Of a stretch of DNA of 64,000 nt, positions 1 through 8,981 are shown one piece after another. Each line of letters begins with the position of its first letter. Position 1 is the first letter of the stretch. The translations under genes and the position numbers were made by a program. A model generated the notes under the pieces. The model had not been told where the DNA came from. It saw nothing but the letters and a program-made list of their open reading frames with translations, and searched no databases. Source of the stretch: Neptunicoccus cionae (GTDB taxonomy: Bacteria; Pseudomonadota; Alphaproteobacteria; Rhodobacterales; Rhodobacteraceae); contig NZ_BMKA01000004.1 of assembly GCF_014643735.1 (NCBI RefSeq), positions 124,001 through 188,000 on the forward strand. Direction: 5' to 3'.

Positions 1-216
1 GCGTTGCGGTTTTGTGGCATTGAAATGCACCGCCGTTGCCTGTCGCTGGCCCATAATGCGGATTTTGAAACCATTGAAGACACCACCGTTCGCGCGCCGC
101 TTGAGGCCCGCAACCTGCAAATGGGCGCAGAACTGGTGCTAAAAACCGATACACTGAAAGATGCCAAAGCGCTGATCGCGCTGGCACGGACATTTAACGC
201 AAGGAACATCCTATGA
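1..216 (+). CDS. mtnK: S-methyl-5-thioribose kinase, C-terminal fragment
   Basis: The reading frame is open from the first base of the window, so only the last 71 residues of the gene are present. The fragment contains the segment [20 protein letters not shown], which resembles the C-terminal region of methylthioribose kinases, where an RR..GLAH.AD.E.IED pattern is usual. MtnK phosphorylates 5-methylthioribose at C1. The TGA stop overlaps the ATG of mtnA by four bases, the expected partner that isomerises the kinase product. The family call rests on a short stretch plus this context, so it is good but not certain. Confidence 0.8.
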   Translation, partial: ALRFCGIEMHRRCLSLAHNADFETIEDTTVRAPLEARNLQMGAELVLKTDTLKDAKALIALARTFNARNIL

Positions 217-1310
217 AAGTAAACGGCACCCATTACCGCTCTTTGTGGTGGAATGCACAGGATGACGTGCTGGAGATCATCGACCAGCGCTCCCTGCCGT
301 ATGAATTTATCACTCAGCAAGTGAAAACGCTGGAGGATTTTGAAGACGCGATCGTGGAAATGCGTGTGCGTGGTGCGCCTCTGATCGGGGCGACGGCCGC
401 CTATGGCATGGCGCTGGCGTTAAAGCTGGACGCCTCGGATGCCCATATGGATGCAGCGTGGGAGCGGTTGAATGAAACCCGCCCCACTGCGATCAACTTG
501 CGTTGGGCTTTGAACCGTTGTCGCGAGGCAATGCGCCCCCTGCCCGAAGCAGAGCGTGCGGCGGCAGCTTTACAGCTTGCCCATGACATCGCGGATGAAG
601 ACGTGGAAATCTGCCGCCAGATCGGGGAACACGGGTTGAAATTGATCCGTGAAATCGCCGCGAAAAAACCGGCCGGTGAACCTGTCCGCTTGCTGACCCA
701 CTGTAACGCAGGCTGGATTGCGACTGTGGACTGGGGCACTGCCACAAGCCCGATGTATCACGCCCATGACGCCGGAATCCCGCTGCACGTCTGGGTTGAT
801 GAAACCCGTCCGCGCAACCAAGGGGCATTGACCTCTTGGGAATTGGGTAGCCACGGTGTACCACATACCTATGTGACAGATAACGCCGGAGGCCATTTGA
901 TGCAGCACGGACAGGTCGATATGGTTATTGTCGGCACCGACCGCACCACGCGGCGGGGCGATGTGTGCAACAAGATCGGCACCTATCTCAAAGCACTCGC
1001 CGCCCATGATAACGGGGTTCCGTTCTATGTGGCTCTGCCCTCTCCGACCATCGACTGGACCGTGGATGACGGCGTGGCCGAGATCCCGATCGAGGAACGC
1101 AGCCCGCGCGAGACCACCCATATTCAAGGCACGATGGAAGACGGTTCGATCGGTGTGGTTCAGGTCACGCCCGAAGGCACACCGGGGGGCAATCCTGCCT
1201 TCGACGTGACGCCGAACCGGCTGGTCACAGGTCTGATCACCGAACGGGGCGTATGCGAGGCGACACCCGAAGGGCTCGCTGCGTTGTTCCCTGAAATGGC
1301 AGGCGCCTAA
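213..1310 (+). CDS. mtnA: S-methyl-5-thioribose-1-phosphate isomerase
   Basis: This 365-residue protein has the usual length of MtnA, an eIF2B-like aldose-ketose isomerase that turns methylthioribose-1-phosphate into methylthioribulose-1-phosphate in the cytoplasm. Visible family motifs are [13 protein letters not shown] near residues 53-65, LTHCNAGW with the catalytic Cys164, and [19 protein letters not shown] with the catalytic Asp243. It is translationally coupled to the upstream kinase fragment (ATGA overlap) and followed after two bases by a SorC-type regulator and an aldolase. This context suggests the DHAP shunt rather than the full methionine salvage pathway, since no mtnB/C/D is seen here. 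Confidence 0.95.
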   Translation: MKVNGTHYRSLWWNAQDDVLEIIDQRSLPYEFITQQVKTLEDFEDAIVEMRVRGAPLIGATAAYGMALALKLDASDAHMDAAWERLNETRPTAINLRWALNRCREAMRPLPEAERAAAALQLAHDIADEDVEICRQIGEHGLKLIREIAAKKPAGEPVRLLTHCNAGWIATVDWGTATSPMYHAHDAGIPLHVWVDETRPRNQGALTSWELGSHGVPHTYVTDNAGGHLMQHGQVDMVIVGTDRTTRRGDVCNKIGTYLKALAAHDNGVPFYVALPSPTIDWTVDDGVAEIPIEERSPRETTHIQGTMEDGSIGVVQVTPEGTPGGNPAFDVTPNRLVTGLITERGVCEATPEGLAALFPEMAGA

Positions 1311-1312
1311 AA

Positions 1313-2308
1313 GTGGCGCCTGCGTCCGCCTCCTCTGCGCGTCCGGGCGTTGATTCAGCCGGACGCGGATCGCGGCAGGACGATCTTATCATCGAGGCCG
1401 CATGGCTTTATTTCCATGACGGGTTGAACCAGAACGAAATCGCCAAGCGGCTCGATGTCAGCCGCGCCTCTGTGGTTAATTATCTCGCCGAGGCCCGCCG
1501 CCGCGATTATGTGCGCATTACGCTGGACAGCGATGTGTTTCGCAACAACCGGCTGGCGTCCGAATTGCGAGCGAAATTCGGGCTGGTTGATGCGCTGGTG
1601 GTGCCCGAGGACGGCAGTTCACAACAACGCTCCGCAGAGCGGGTGATCCGCGCAGCATCTGATTGGTTGCCCCATCTTCTGGAACCCGGCGATCATCTGG
1701 GCATCGCATGGGGCGAAACGATTTACCGGCTGGCCCAAATCGCGCCGAAACTAATGATGGACGATCTGACGATTGTGCAGTTGTTGGGCTCGAAACCCTC
1801 TGAAATCGGCTTTGCGGCAGAGAACTGTGCAGCAACGCTGGCGCAACGGTTTAGCGCCTATTGCGCCAATCTGCATGTGCCGCTGATGCTGTCCACGGCA
1901 GAGTTATGTGAGCAATTGAAGGCCGAACCGATGGTAGCGGCGCAGCTTAAAATGGTGACAGATTGCAAGAAAGTGATCTTTGCCGCAGGCACCACCGACC
2001 CTGACAGCCATATCGCCATGACCGGCTTGCTGGACGCACCAACACTGGAGCAAATGCGCAAGGATGGGGCTGCTGCCGCAATATGCGGCCGCGTGATAGA
2101 TTTTGAAGGCACGCCTATGCCCGCTCCGAACGAGGACAGGCTGATCGGAGTCACACTGGAACAGATGCGCGCCAAAGAGATGGGCATCCTTGTCTCTGCC
2201 GGACTGGACCGCGTTGGTGCTGCCGCTGCCGCCATTCGCGGCGACTACGTCACCCATTTCATCACATGCTCGGCTTCTGCTGAAAAACTACTGGAAGACA
2301 CATTATGA
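1313..2308 (+). CDS. SorC/DeoR-type sugar-phosphate-responsive regulator
   Basis: A 331-residue protein with an N-terminal helix-turn-helix (about residues 38-60, LNQNEIAKRLDVSRASVVNY) and a long C-terminal SorC-type sugar-binding domain (GDHLGIAWGETIYRL, VQLLGSK, ICGRVIDFEG). Members sense phosphorylated sugars and control the neighbouring operon. It starts with GTG two bases after mtnA and its stop overlaps the aldolase start by four bases, so it is embedded inside the catabolic operon. The first 20 residues are low in conservation and the true start could be slightly downstream. A likely ligand, by inference, is methylthioribulose- or deoxyribulose-1-phosphate. Confidence 0.85.
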   Translation: MAPASASSARPGVDSAGRGSRQDDLIIEAAWLYFHDGLNQNEIAKRLDVSRASVVNYLAEARRRDYVRITLDSDVFRNNRLASELRAKFGLVDALVVPEDGSSQQRSAERVIRAASDWLPHLLEPGDHLGIAWGETIYRLAQIAPKLMMDDLTIVQLLGSKPSEIGFAAENCAATLAQRFSAYCANLHVPLMLSTAELCEQLKAEPMVAAQLKMVTDCKKVIFAAGTTDPDSHIAMTGLLDAPTLEQMRKDGAAAAICGRVIDFEGTPMPAPNEDRLIGVTLEQMRAKEMGILVSAGLDRVGAAAAAIRGDYVTHFITCSASAEKLLEDTL

Positions 2309-2964
2309 CCCCCGCCCAAGACACCGCCCTGCGCCAAAGCATCATCGACGGATGTCTGTGGATGAAAAACAGCGGACTGAATCAAGGCACCTCTGGCAAT
2401 ATCTCTGTGCGCTACGGCGAGGGCATGCTGATCACGCCCTCCGGTGTGCCATACGAAAAGATGCGTCCTGATATGCTGTGCACCATGCCGCTGTCCGGCG
2501 ATCCGGATCTGTCGGGCGATATTCGTCCCTCGACCGAATGGCGGTTCCATCAGTCGATCCTGCACAGCAAACCGGATGTGACGGCGGTTGTCCACGCCCA
2601 TCCGGTGCACGCCACAGCGATCGCAGTGCAGCGTCGCCCGATTCCAGCCTGTCACTATATGATCGCGGCTTTTGGGGGAAATGATGTGCCGCTGGTGGAT
2701 TACGCGCTGTTTGGCAGTGACGAACTGGCTCGCATGGTCGCGGATGCAATGGCACAGCGAACCGGCTGCATCATGGCCAATCACGGCGCTGTGGTAGCAG
2801 GGGAATCCCTTGACCGCGCGCTTTGGCGGATGGAGGAACTGGACAATCTCGCGCGGGTCTATTTGCTAGCACTCTCCACCGGAACGCCCGAAATACTGAC
2901 GGACGCCCAGATGGAGGAGGTGGTTGCAGCGTTCGGGAACTATGGCCCGAAGGACATGGACTGA
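2305..2964 (+). CDS. class II aldolase, probable 5-methylthioribulose-1-phosphate / 5-deoxyribulose-1-phosphate aldolase (DHAP shunt)
   Basis: A 219-residue class II aldolase/adducin protein, the size of fuculose-phosphate aldolases. Zinc ligands are visible as HAHPVHA (His97 and His99) and NHG (His160), with the probable catalytic Glu78 in PSTEWRFH. The GTSGNISVR motif near residue 28 is the phosphate-binding loop. With MtnK and MtnA in the same operon the family knowledge points to the DHAP shunt, in which this aldolase splits methylthioribulose-1-phosphate into dihydroxyacetone phosphate and methylthioacetaldehyde, or 5-deoxyribulose-1-phosphate into DHAP and acetaldehyde. An MtnB-type dehydratase belongs to the same superfamily and is the main alternative. 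Confidence 0.85.
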   Translation: MTPAQDTALRQSIIDGCLWMKNSGLNQGTSGNISVRYGEGMLITPSGVPYEKMRPDMLCTMPLSGDPDLSGDIRPSTEWRFHQSILHSKPDVTAVVHAHPVHATAIAVQRRPIPACHYMIAAFGGNDVPLVDYALFGSDELARMVADAMAQRTGCIMANHGAVVAGESLDRALWRMEELDNLARVYLLALSTGTPEILTDAQMEEVVAAFGNYGPKDMD

Positions 2965-2980
2965 CGACCGCGCCGCCAGT

Positions 2981-4054
2981 TCAGCCGCGGATCGCTTTGA
3001 CGAGCATTTCCAGAAACGCCGGCTGATCGGCAGAGTTCAGCCAGCGCATCACCGCGACGATATTGTCGTCTGGGCTGATCCAGATGCAGTTCCCCCCTGC
3101 CCCCAAGGCATTATAGGCGTTAGAGGGCAGTTCGGGGTTTGCACCCGGACCACGGTTCAGCCACCACAGAAATCCGTACTTTTCAAGCGTCGGGGTGGGT
3201 GTCAGCGACCGCGCCATCCAATCTTGGGGCAGGATCTGGTCGCCGTTCCAATTGCCGTTTTGACTGATGAACAGACCGAAACGCGCGTGATCATTGGCGC
3301 TGATCACCATGCCGCCGCCCCAATGGCCGCCCCCTGTCACAGATTGCACGCGCTGCCAGTTCAGATCGACCCATGAGGTCGAATAACCGTCCCAGCGCCA
3401 TGTGTCGGACGCGCCGATCGGGTCCATGATCCGCTCTTTCAGAACCTCGGGCAGCGGTCGGTTAAAGCGCCGTAGCAGCGCATAGGCCAACGCGTTTACC
3501 CGCACATCGTTATATTCATAATGACTGCCCGGCGCACCGACTTTGCGCAACTGACCCTTGTTGCTGTTGTCCCCATCCGGCCCGATTTCACGGTGGTGGT
3601 CGATCTGGTCATCCTTGCCAAACAACACCCCGCGCCATTCGCTGTTCATTTGCAACATATGTCGCCAAGTGATCGCCGCGTTCTGCGCAGAGGAAAAATG
3701 GGGGCCGTCCACGCTCCGGCTGATCGGCTCGTCAAGATCGCCAATCAAACCATCCTTAACCGCCAGTCCTGCCAAAACCGAAAGATAACTTTTGGCGATA
3801 GAAAACGTCATGTCAGGCCGGTCCGGATCACCCCATTCTGCCACCGGTTTCCCGTGATGCAGGATCACCCCTGCCGGTCCACCCCGTTCGGTCACGGGGC
3901 CGACCACCTCGGCCCACGGGCCCGTTTCCTGCCACTCGTAACTGCCCGCATAAGCGCCGTTGTCATGGAACATGCTACGGGGCCAGTTTGTCTCATGGGA
4001 GAGCGCGAAATCAACAACGCCTTGCAGCGCGGGAATCGTAATTGAGGATGTCAT
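2981..4054 (-). CDS. serine hydrolase of the beta-lactamase / 6-aminohexanoate-dimer hydrolase class
   Basis: This 357-residue protein carries the S-x-x-K nucleophile motif (SIAK, Ser85-Lys88) followed by SYLSVLAG, and a YND segment around Tyr181 at the place of the usual Y-x-N. A GGGMVISANDHARFG segment is typical of this class near the C-terminus. No signal peptide is seen, so it is probably cytoplasmic. Substrate is unknown; relatives hydrolyse esters or linear amides. AAAGG lies eight bases before the ATG. It is convergent with the aldolase operon and divergent from TRAP transporter 1. Confidence 0.8.
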   Translation of the reverse strand: MTSSITIPALQGVVDFALSHETNWPRSMFHDNGAYAGSYEWQETGPWAEVVGPVTERGGPAGVILHHGKPVAEWGDPDRPDMTFSIAKSYLSVLAGLAVKDGLIGDLDEPISRSVDGPHFSSAQNAAITWRHMLQMNSEWRGVLFGKDDQIDHHREIGPDGDNSNKGQLRKVGAPGSHYEYNDVRVNALAYALLRRFNRPLPEVLKERIMDPIGASDTWRWDGYSTSWVDLNWQRVQSVTGGGHWGGGMVISANDHARFGLFISQNGNWNGDQILPQDWMARSLTPTPTLEKYGFLWWLNRGPGANPELPSNAYNALGAGGNCIWISPDDNIVAVMRWLNSADQPAFLEMLVKAIRG

Positions 4055-4381
4055 GACAATGCCTTTGGTCTTGTTCTTTAATCGGTATTTCGGTCCGCAT
4101 GATATTGCACCGGTTCACCGGCGCAACTGCGTTCGTCCGTGGGTCGCCCTTCCCTGCTTCAGCCGCATCTTTACCTATGGTTGTGACCGATTGACGACCC
4201 GTGCAATTTCTCTGCGTCAATCTGCGCAAAACTGTGGTTAATATTTTGATTTACCCCCGACTCTTGGTTCATAACCTGTTACAAACACGACAAAACCAAT
4301 AGGTTTTGGTTTAAAATTTGACGTGAGCGCGGCTAGGGTTTCCGCCAATGCGCTGACACAGCTTCCACAGGAGGAACTACG
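4055..4381. promoter_or_regulatory. divergent intergenic region with two inverted repeats
   Basis: The 327-base gap between the serine hydrolase and TRAP transporter 1 holds no convincing gene. It is more AT-rich than its surroundings near 4235-4320. Two inverted repeats stand out: ATTGACG at 4190-4196 with CGTCAAT at 4215-4221, and a compact perfect palindrome CAAAACC-AATA-GGTTTTG at 4291-4308. The second lies about 75 bases before the dctP start and is a good operator candidate for the TRAP operon. A strong AGGAGGA ribosome-binding site lies just before the ATG at 4382. No regulator gene is adjacent. Confidence 0.5.
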
Positions 4382-5392
4382 ATGAAAAAATTGATCCAAA
4401 CGCTCGCACTTGGTGTGACAGCCCTCGGGACATCCCTTTCGGGTGTCAGCGCGGAAGAATGGCGGCTGAATAACTTTCTGCCAGAAACCCGCCCCGAAAC
4501 AGCAGAGATCGAACAGTTTGTAAAAGACGTAAACGCCACCGTTGAAGGCGATTTTGAGCTGAAGCTTTACAGCGGCGGATCCCTTGGTTTGCCAAACACC
4601 GACACACTGCGATTCCTGCCAAAAGGCGCTGTTGAGATGAGCCTGATGTGGGCGAATTATCTGGGCCGTGACGCACCTGCGCTCAGCTCCGTGGTGGTAC
4701 AGGGCACCATCGGATCGATCGACGAATTTGAGAAAGCGATTCCGGCTGTTCAGGAAATTTACGAAGAGGAATTCACAGACTGGGATGTAACCTCGGTTGG
4801 TTATGTGGCGATTCCGATGCTGTCCGTTTCCGTGTTCTGCCGTGATGAACCTGTGCGCACCATCGAAGACCTGAAGTCCAAGAAACTGCGGGTTTGGGCG
4901 CGGGATCAGGTGGAAACCTTCACCCGTCTTGGTGTTGCCGCCCAGATCATTCCGCAAGAAGAAATGTATGTGGCGATGAAAACCGGCGTTGTGGATTGTG
5001 CGCTTTACCCAGCACTTTATGCCCACACCGTTTCCTTGCAAGAAGTGGCGAGCCATGCGTCGTTCCTCTACCCGATGGCGTCCGGTCCTTACGTGATTGG
5101 TGTGGCCACTGAGCGTTGGGAAGAAACCGACGAGGCGATCAAATCCGCGATCACCACAGCAGCGGACGACTTGTGGAACCGTACAAACCAGTACGAAGAT
5201 GATCAGGCCCGCGAAATGGAAGCCCGTGAAAAACTGGCCGAACAGGGTGTGACCTGGGCCGAGGATTTTTCCGATGCGGACCGCGAATTGTTTGTGTCTT
5301 CCGTGACAGAAACATGGGCAATGCTGGCCGAAGAAGCCGGCGGTAATGCGCCAGCCTACCGCGAACGTGTTCTAAAAGCCTTGGGTCGCTAA
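4382..5392 (+). CDS. TRAP transporter substrate-binding protein (DctP family), system 1
   Basis: A 336-residue periplasmic protein with an N-terminal signal peptide ending near GVSAEE. The DctP fold is visible through GGSLGLPNTDTLRFLPKGAV and the ligand-arginine region KKLRVWARDQVETFTRLG, followed by MYVAMKTGVVDCALYP. It binds a small carboxylate-type ligand and hands it to the DctQM membrane pair encoded next. The start is preceded by a strong AGGAGGA. It is not closely similar to the two other DctP proteins in this window. The ligand cannot be read from the sequence. Confidence 0.92.
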   Translation: MKKLIQTLALGVTALGTSLSGVSAEEWRLNNFLPETRPETAEIEQFVKDVNATVEGDFELKLYSGGSLGLPNTDTLRFLPKGAVEMSLMWANYLGRDAPALSSVVVQGTIGSIDEFEKAIPAVQEIYEEEFTDWDVTSVGYVAIPMLSVSVFCRDEPVRTIEDLKSKKLRVWARDQVETFTRLGVAAQIIPQEEMYVAMKTGVVDCALYPALYAHTVSLQEVASHASFLYPMASGPYVIGVATERWEETDEAIKSAITTAADDLWNRTNQYEDDQAREMEAREKLAEQGVTWAEDFSDADRELFVSSVTETWAMLAEEAGGNAPAYRERVLKALGR

Positions 5393-5402
5393 GACGGATC
5401 TG

Positions 5403-5936
5403 ATGCAGAAGATTAAACACATGATTGCGCAGGGGCTGAACGGCTTGGCCCTTGCTTGTGCTTCCGCGGCTGCGCTTGGCATGGTGTCTATTGTGGGCAT
5501 CATCATGTATTCCGTGCTGATGCGCAAATTTGCAAATTCGCCGGTTCATATCACCGAAGAGGTGGTCGGCCTGTTGCTGAGCGTTTCGCTGTTTCTGGGG
5601 CTGCCGATGGTGACGCTGAACGCCAAACATGTGCGGGTTGCGCTGTTGGCAGACCGTTTGACGGGCGCGATGCACACCGGCATCCAGATCGCGGCCCTGC
5701 TGGTGGGTATCGTGTTCTTTTCATGGCTGATCTACGAGACAATTCCGTGGTTCGAGTTTGCCTTTAAACGTAGCCTCAAAACCGAAACCTCTCGGATTTT
5801 GCTGTACCCTTGGATGGCGCTGATGCCGCTGTCCCTGTTCCTGACGCTGGTCATTTTCGTGGCGCGGCTGCTGGGACTGATCGACCGGATGCCTAAACCC
5901 GACCCTGACCAACCTCTTAACGGATCAGCCCACTGA
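5403..5936 (+). CDS. TRAP transporter small permease (DctQ family), system 1
   Basis: A 177-residue inner-membrane protein with four predicted hydrophobic segments (about residues 15-38, 50-70, 90-112 and 133-155), the DctQ layout. It sits between the binding protein and the large permease and its stop codon overlaps the start of the next gene. DctQ proteins form a complex with DctM and dock the loaded binding protein. ITEEVVGLLLSVSLFLGLP corresponds to the family's conserved W/TEE..R/L segment. Confidence 0.88.
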   Translation: MQKIKHMIAQGLNGLALACASAAALGMVSIVGIIMYSVLMRKFANSPVHITEEVVGLLLSVSLFLGLPMVTLNAKHVRVALLADRLTGAMHTGIQIAALLVGIVFFSWLIYETIPWFEFAFKRSLKTETSRILLYPWMALMPLSLFLTLVIFVARLLGLIDRMPKPDPDQPLNGSAH

Positions 5937-7228
5937 TGTCTTTCTGGCTTACTTTGATCGGCGGCCTTCTGGCCACCGCCAGCACCGGCGTTGCCTTGGG
6001 CGTGGCCCTTGGCCTGACCGGTCTGACTATCCTGCACTTCTTTTCCAATGGCGCAACGTCGCTTGCGATTGACGCGATCTGGAATGTATTCAATTCCTTC
6101 ACGCTGAGCGCTGTGCCGATGTTCATCCTGCTGGGCGAAATCCTGTTGCGCAGTGGCATCAGCCAGAAGGCCTATGCCGCGTTTTCCCCCCTGTTCCGCA
6201 GGGTGCCGGGCGGTTTGCTGCACACCAATATTGCTGTCTGCACCCTGTTTGGCGCTGTCAGCGGATCGAGCCTGTCTACCGCCGCTTCTGTAGGCCTTGT
6301 CGCCTATCCCGAGATGACCAATCGGGGCTATGACAAAGACACCATTACGGGCAGTCTAGCAGGGGGCGGCACCCTTGGCCTGTTGATCCCGCCCAGCCTG
6401 TCCTTCCTGATTTACGGGGCGCTGACCGAGACCTCTATCGGGCGTCTGTTCGCGGCGGGGATCATTCCCGGCTTGCTCGCCGGATTGCTGTTCATGGCCT
6501 ATCTACTGGTCAAAAGCATCCGAAATCCCCATATCGCGCCCCGCGATGACACCCCTGTCGGCTTTTGGCTGGCGCTGCGCGGTTTCCGTCAGATCTGGCC
6601 GCTGCTGGCGCTGATCTTTGCGGTGATCGGCAGCATTGTTGCAGGGTTTGCCACCCCTACCGAAGCGGCGGGTGTGGGTGTGGTCCTTGCGGTGATCATC
6701 TCGTCCATTTGGGGCGATCTGACGTTCAAAAAACTGATAGAGGCGATTTATCAGTCAGTGCTGCTGTTCACGTCTGTCGGCTTTCTGGTGCTTGGCGCCA
6801 CGATCCTTGCGCAATCCGTAAGTGTTCTGGGCATCCCCCAACAAATCCTGTCCACCGTGGCGGACAGCGGGCTTGGCACCTATAGCGTCCTGCTGATCGT
6901 AGTGCTGGTCTATCTGGTACTGGGCTGTTTCTTTGACGGGCTGTCGCTGATGATCATGACCCTGCCAGTGGTGTTTCCGCTGCTGACCGGCCTTGGCTTT
7001 GATGCGATCTGGATCGGCGTGCTTATCACCATTGTGATTGAAATCGGCCAGATTACCCCGCCGGTGGGTTTGAACCTGTCAGTGCTTAGCGCCCTGACAA
7101 ATGGGCAGGTCAGCCTTGGTCGCGTTGCTGTTGCCACCGTGCCTTACTGGGTGATCCATCTGTTCATGATTTTCATCCTGACGCTGTTCCCCGCAATCGC
7201 GCTCTTCCTTCCTGACCTGTTATTTTAG
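5936..7228 (+). CDS. TRAP transporter large permease (DctM family), system 1
   Basis: A 430-residue, strongly hydrophobic protein of normal DctM length with about twelve membrane segments. Family motifs include VPMFILLGEILLRSG, GAVSGSSLSTAASVG, LAGGGTLGLLIPPSLSFLIYG and GFATPTEAAGVGVVLA. DctM carries the sodium-coupled transport pathway. It overlaps dctQ by one base (TGATG) and is followed after 12 bases by an OsmC gene, which may belong to the same transcript. Confidence 0.93.
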   Translation: MSFWLTLIGGLLATASTGVALGVALGLTGLTILHFFSNGATSLAIDAIWNVFNSFTLSAVPMFILLGEILLRSGISQKAYAAFSPLFRRVPGGLLHTNIAVCTLFGAVSGSSLSTAASVGLVAYPEMTNRGYDKDTITGSLAGGGTLGLLIPPSLSFLIYGALTETSIGRLFAAGIIPGLLAGLLFMAYLLVKSIRNPHIAPRDDTPVGFWLALRGFRQIWPLLALIFAVIGSIVAGFATPTEAAGVGVVLAVIISSIWGDLTFKKLIEAIYQSVLLFTSVGFLVLGATILAQSVSVLGIPQQILSTVADSGLGTYSVLLIVVLVYLVLGCFFDGLSLMIMTLPVVFPLLTGLGFDAIWIGVLITIVIEIGQITPPVGLNLSVLSALTNGQVSLGRVAVATVPYWVIHLFMIFILTLFPAIALFLPDLLF

Positions 7229-7240
7229 AAAGGCCCAGAT

Positions 7241-7645
7241 ATGGCTTTGAAACTGAAACCCAAACCCTTTGGCCCCGTCTTTGTTATTTTTGAGGGCAGC
7301 GATAATTTCCTCTATGCCTACGGCGATCCTGCCAATGCCACGCCGCATCCGCCGGTGAATTCTCCGGTGGATACGATGCTGGCCTCGCTTGGTTCCTGCA
7401 TCGTGAAGTCCGTTCAATGGGCAGCAGACCAGCAGAAGGTCACTCCGCAGCCGTTTCAGGTTAAGGTGGACGGGTTGAAATCTACCGATCTGCCGGGACG
7501 GGTCGAATCCGTGACGATCACCGTTGTCGGTTCCATTGTTGAGGACGCCGAACTGGCAGAGAAGATCGTCAAACAGGCGAAATCTGTCTGCACGGTCAGC
7601 AACTCCCTTACCACCAAAGTCGAAATCGTCATCGCGGTTGGATAA
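7241..7645 (+). CDS. OsmC family peroxide-reducing protein
   Basis: A 134-residue protein with the two cysteines that define OsmC/Ohr proteins: Cys53 in LASLGSCIVKSV and Cys117 in AKSVCTVSNSL. These proteins reduce organic or inorganic hydroperoxides, though many OsmC relatives have unknown substrates. AGAAAGG lies just before the ATG. Its position between a TRAP transporter and a cytochrome P450 could fit protection from oxidant by-products, but that is inference. Confidence 0.87.
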   Translation: MALKLKPKPFGPVFVIFEGSDNFLYAYGDPANATPHPPVNSPVDTMLASLGSCIVKSVQWAADQQKVTPQPFQVKVDGLKSTDLPGRVESVTITVVGSIVEDAELAEKIVKQAKSVCTVSNSLTTKVEIVIAVG

Positions 7646-7687
7646 TCCTGTCGCTCGCATTTCCCCATTCCGGCCAGAGGCACCCCT

Positions 7688-8869
7688 GTGAGCAAGACCG
7701 TTCCGATTGACACAATAACTACGCTCGACATGCTGGATCGCGATCCAGGCGCAGTCTTCCGGCGTCTGCGCCGCGACATGCCCATCGCGCGAATTGCGTC
7801 GATCAACCGGATCATTCTGACCAAGGCGGATGATACCTATCTGGCGAAAACCGATACGCAGCATTTCGGTTCCAGCGATCCAACAACGCCGATGCAGCGG
7901 GCTTTTGGCGGGCATACTCTGATGCGCAAGGACGGTGAGGCCCATCAGGTGGAACGGGCCGCCATGACGGAAACCTTCCGCATCACCCCTGCACGCAACC
8001 ACTGGCAAGGCGTTTTTGATACAATCGCAGCGCAAGCGGTTGACGCCCTGCCCAAAGGAGAAACCGTGGACCTGCGCAGCGCCCTTGCGGTGCCAATGAC
8101 GGTAGCGTTTTTGAAACAGGTTCTCGGCATAGAACCGGAACCGGACGGGCAGTTGTTTGACTGGGCCGATGCGCTGATCACGGGGGCGATGAACGGCGGT
8201 TTTTCGGAAGATGTGTTTGCGATCAGCGACAAAGCAAACGGCGAGATGAACGCCTGTTTTGACCGGATGATCGAGCAGCACCGCGCCAATCCCAACCCTT
8301 CGGTTCTGGCTGTCATGGCCAATGCAGATGCTCCGCTACCGCTCAGCCAGATTAGAACTAACATGAAAATCTGCATCGGCGGGGCTGTTGTGGAAACCCG
8401 CGATGCGCTGCTTACTACGTTGCACGGATTGCTGCAAAACCCCGAACAGACCCAGTATTGTCTGGACACAGGCCGCTGGGATCTGGCGACCGAGGAAGGT
8501 CTGCGCTGGGTTGCCCCGATTCAGACAAGCCCGCGGATCGTGCAGAAAAATTATACCCTGCGCGGCGTCACCCTGCCCGCAGGAGAAACAGTGCTGGTCA
8601 GCCAAGCCTCTGCCAACCACGACGAGGATTACTGGCACGAACCGGAGCGTTTTAACCTGCACCGTCAAGGCCCCGCAAACCAAACCTTCGGTCTTGGCCC
8701 GCACCGCTGCATGGGGGGTGGCATCTACCGCCACTTTATCAGTCGCTCATTGCTTCCAACGCTGTTTGAACGCTTCCCGCGGGTGCAACCAGTTGCGGGA
8801 CACACGGTCGAGTTTCGCGGATTTGGCTTCAGAGGTCCGACTGACCTGCCGGTTCAACTGTATATTTGA
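7688..8869 (+). CDS. cytochrome P450
   Basis: A soluble 393-residue bacterial P450 with a GTG start. The haem-binding loop is FGLGPHRCMGG (cysteine near residue 342) and the K-helix E-x-x-R is EEGLRW. The I-helix reads IGGAVVETRDALLTT, in which the usual acid-threonine pair of A/G-G-x-D/E-T-T is not clearly present; relatives with an E-P-R-D-like I-helix share this. P450s oxidise organic substrates with electrons from a ferredoxin and reductase; neither partner is encoded nearby. The AGAGG at 7675 supports the GTG start. Confidence 0.92.
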   Translation: MSKTVPIDTITTLDMLDRDPGAVFRRLRRDMPIARIASINRIILTKADDTYLAKTDTQHFGSSDPTTPMQRAFGGHTLMRKDGEAHQVERAAMTETFRITPARNHWQGVFDTIAAQAVDALPKGETVDLRSALAVPMTVAFLKQVLGIEPEPDGQLFDWADALITGAMNGGFSEDVFAISDKANGEMNACFDRMIEQHRANPNPSVLAVMANADAPLPLSQIRTNMKICIGGAVVETRDALLTTLHGLLQNPEQTQYCLDTGRWDLATEEGLRWVAPIQTSPRIVQKNYTLRGVTLPAGETVLVSQASANHDEDYWHEPERFNLHRQGPANQTFGLGPHRCMGGGIYRHFISRSLLPTLFERFPRVQPVAGHTVEFRGFGFRGPTDLPVQLYI

Positions 8870-8924
8870 TCGCTATCTTTCCTTACTTTCCGATGGATGA
8901 CACATAAGAAAGCGGATGCGACGG

Positions 8925-8970
8925 TGTATTTGGGTCAAAATACATCGACTCTTTGGGTATTTTACCCAAA
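8925..8970. promoter_or_regulatory. pair of inverted repeats upstream of the class V aminotransferase
   Basis: Two perfect palindromes lie side by side: TGTATTT-gggtca-AAATACA at 8925-8944 and TTTGGGTA-ttt-TACCCAAA at 8952-8970. Both contain TTTGGGT. They end one base before the ribosome-binding site (AGAGG) of the aminotransferase. Related GGGTC/ACCC elements in AT-rich sequence also precede the neighbouring Lrp-type regulator (10865-10915). The likely reader is that regulator, by proximity; this is inference. Confidence 0.5.
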
Positions 8971-8981
8971 AGAGGTGCCCC

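Noticed and set aside
4238-5056. Open frame of 272 codons on the minus strand over dctP1
   Set aside because: Antisense to a clear TRAP binding-protein gene; the composition is that of a shadow frame.
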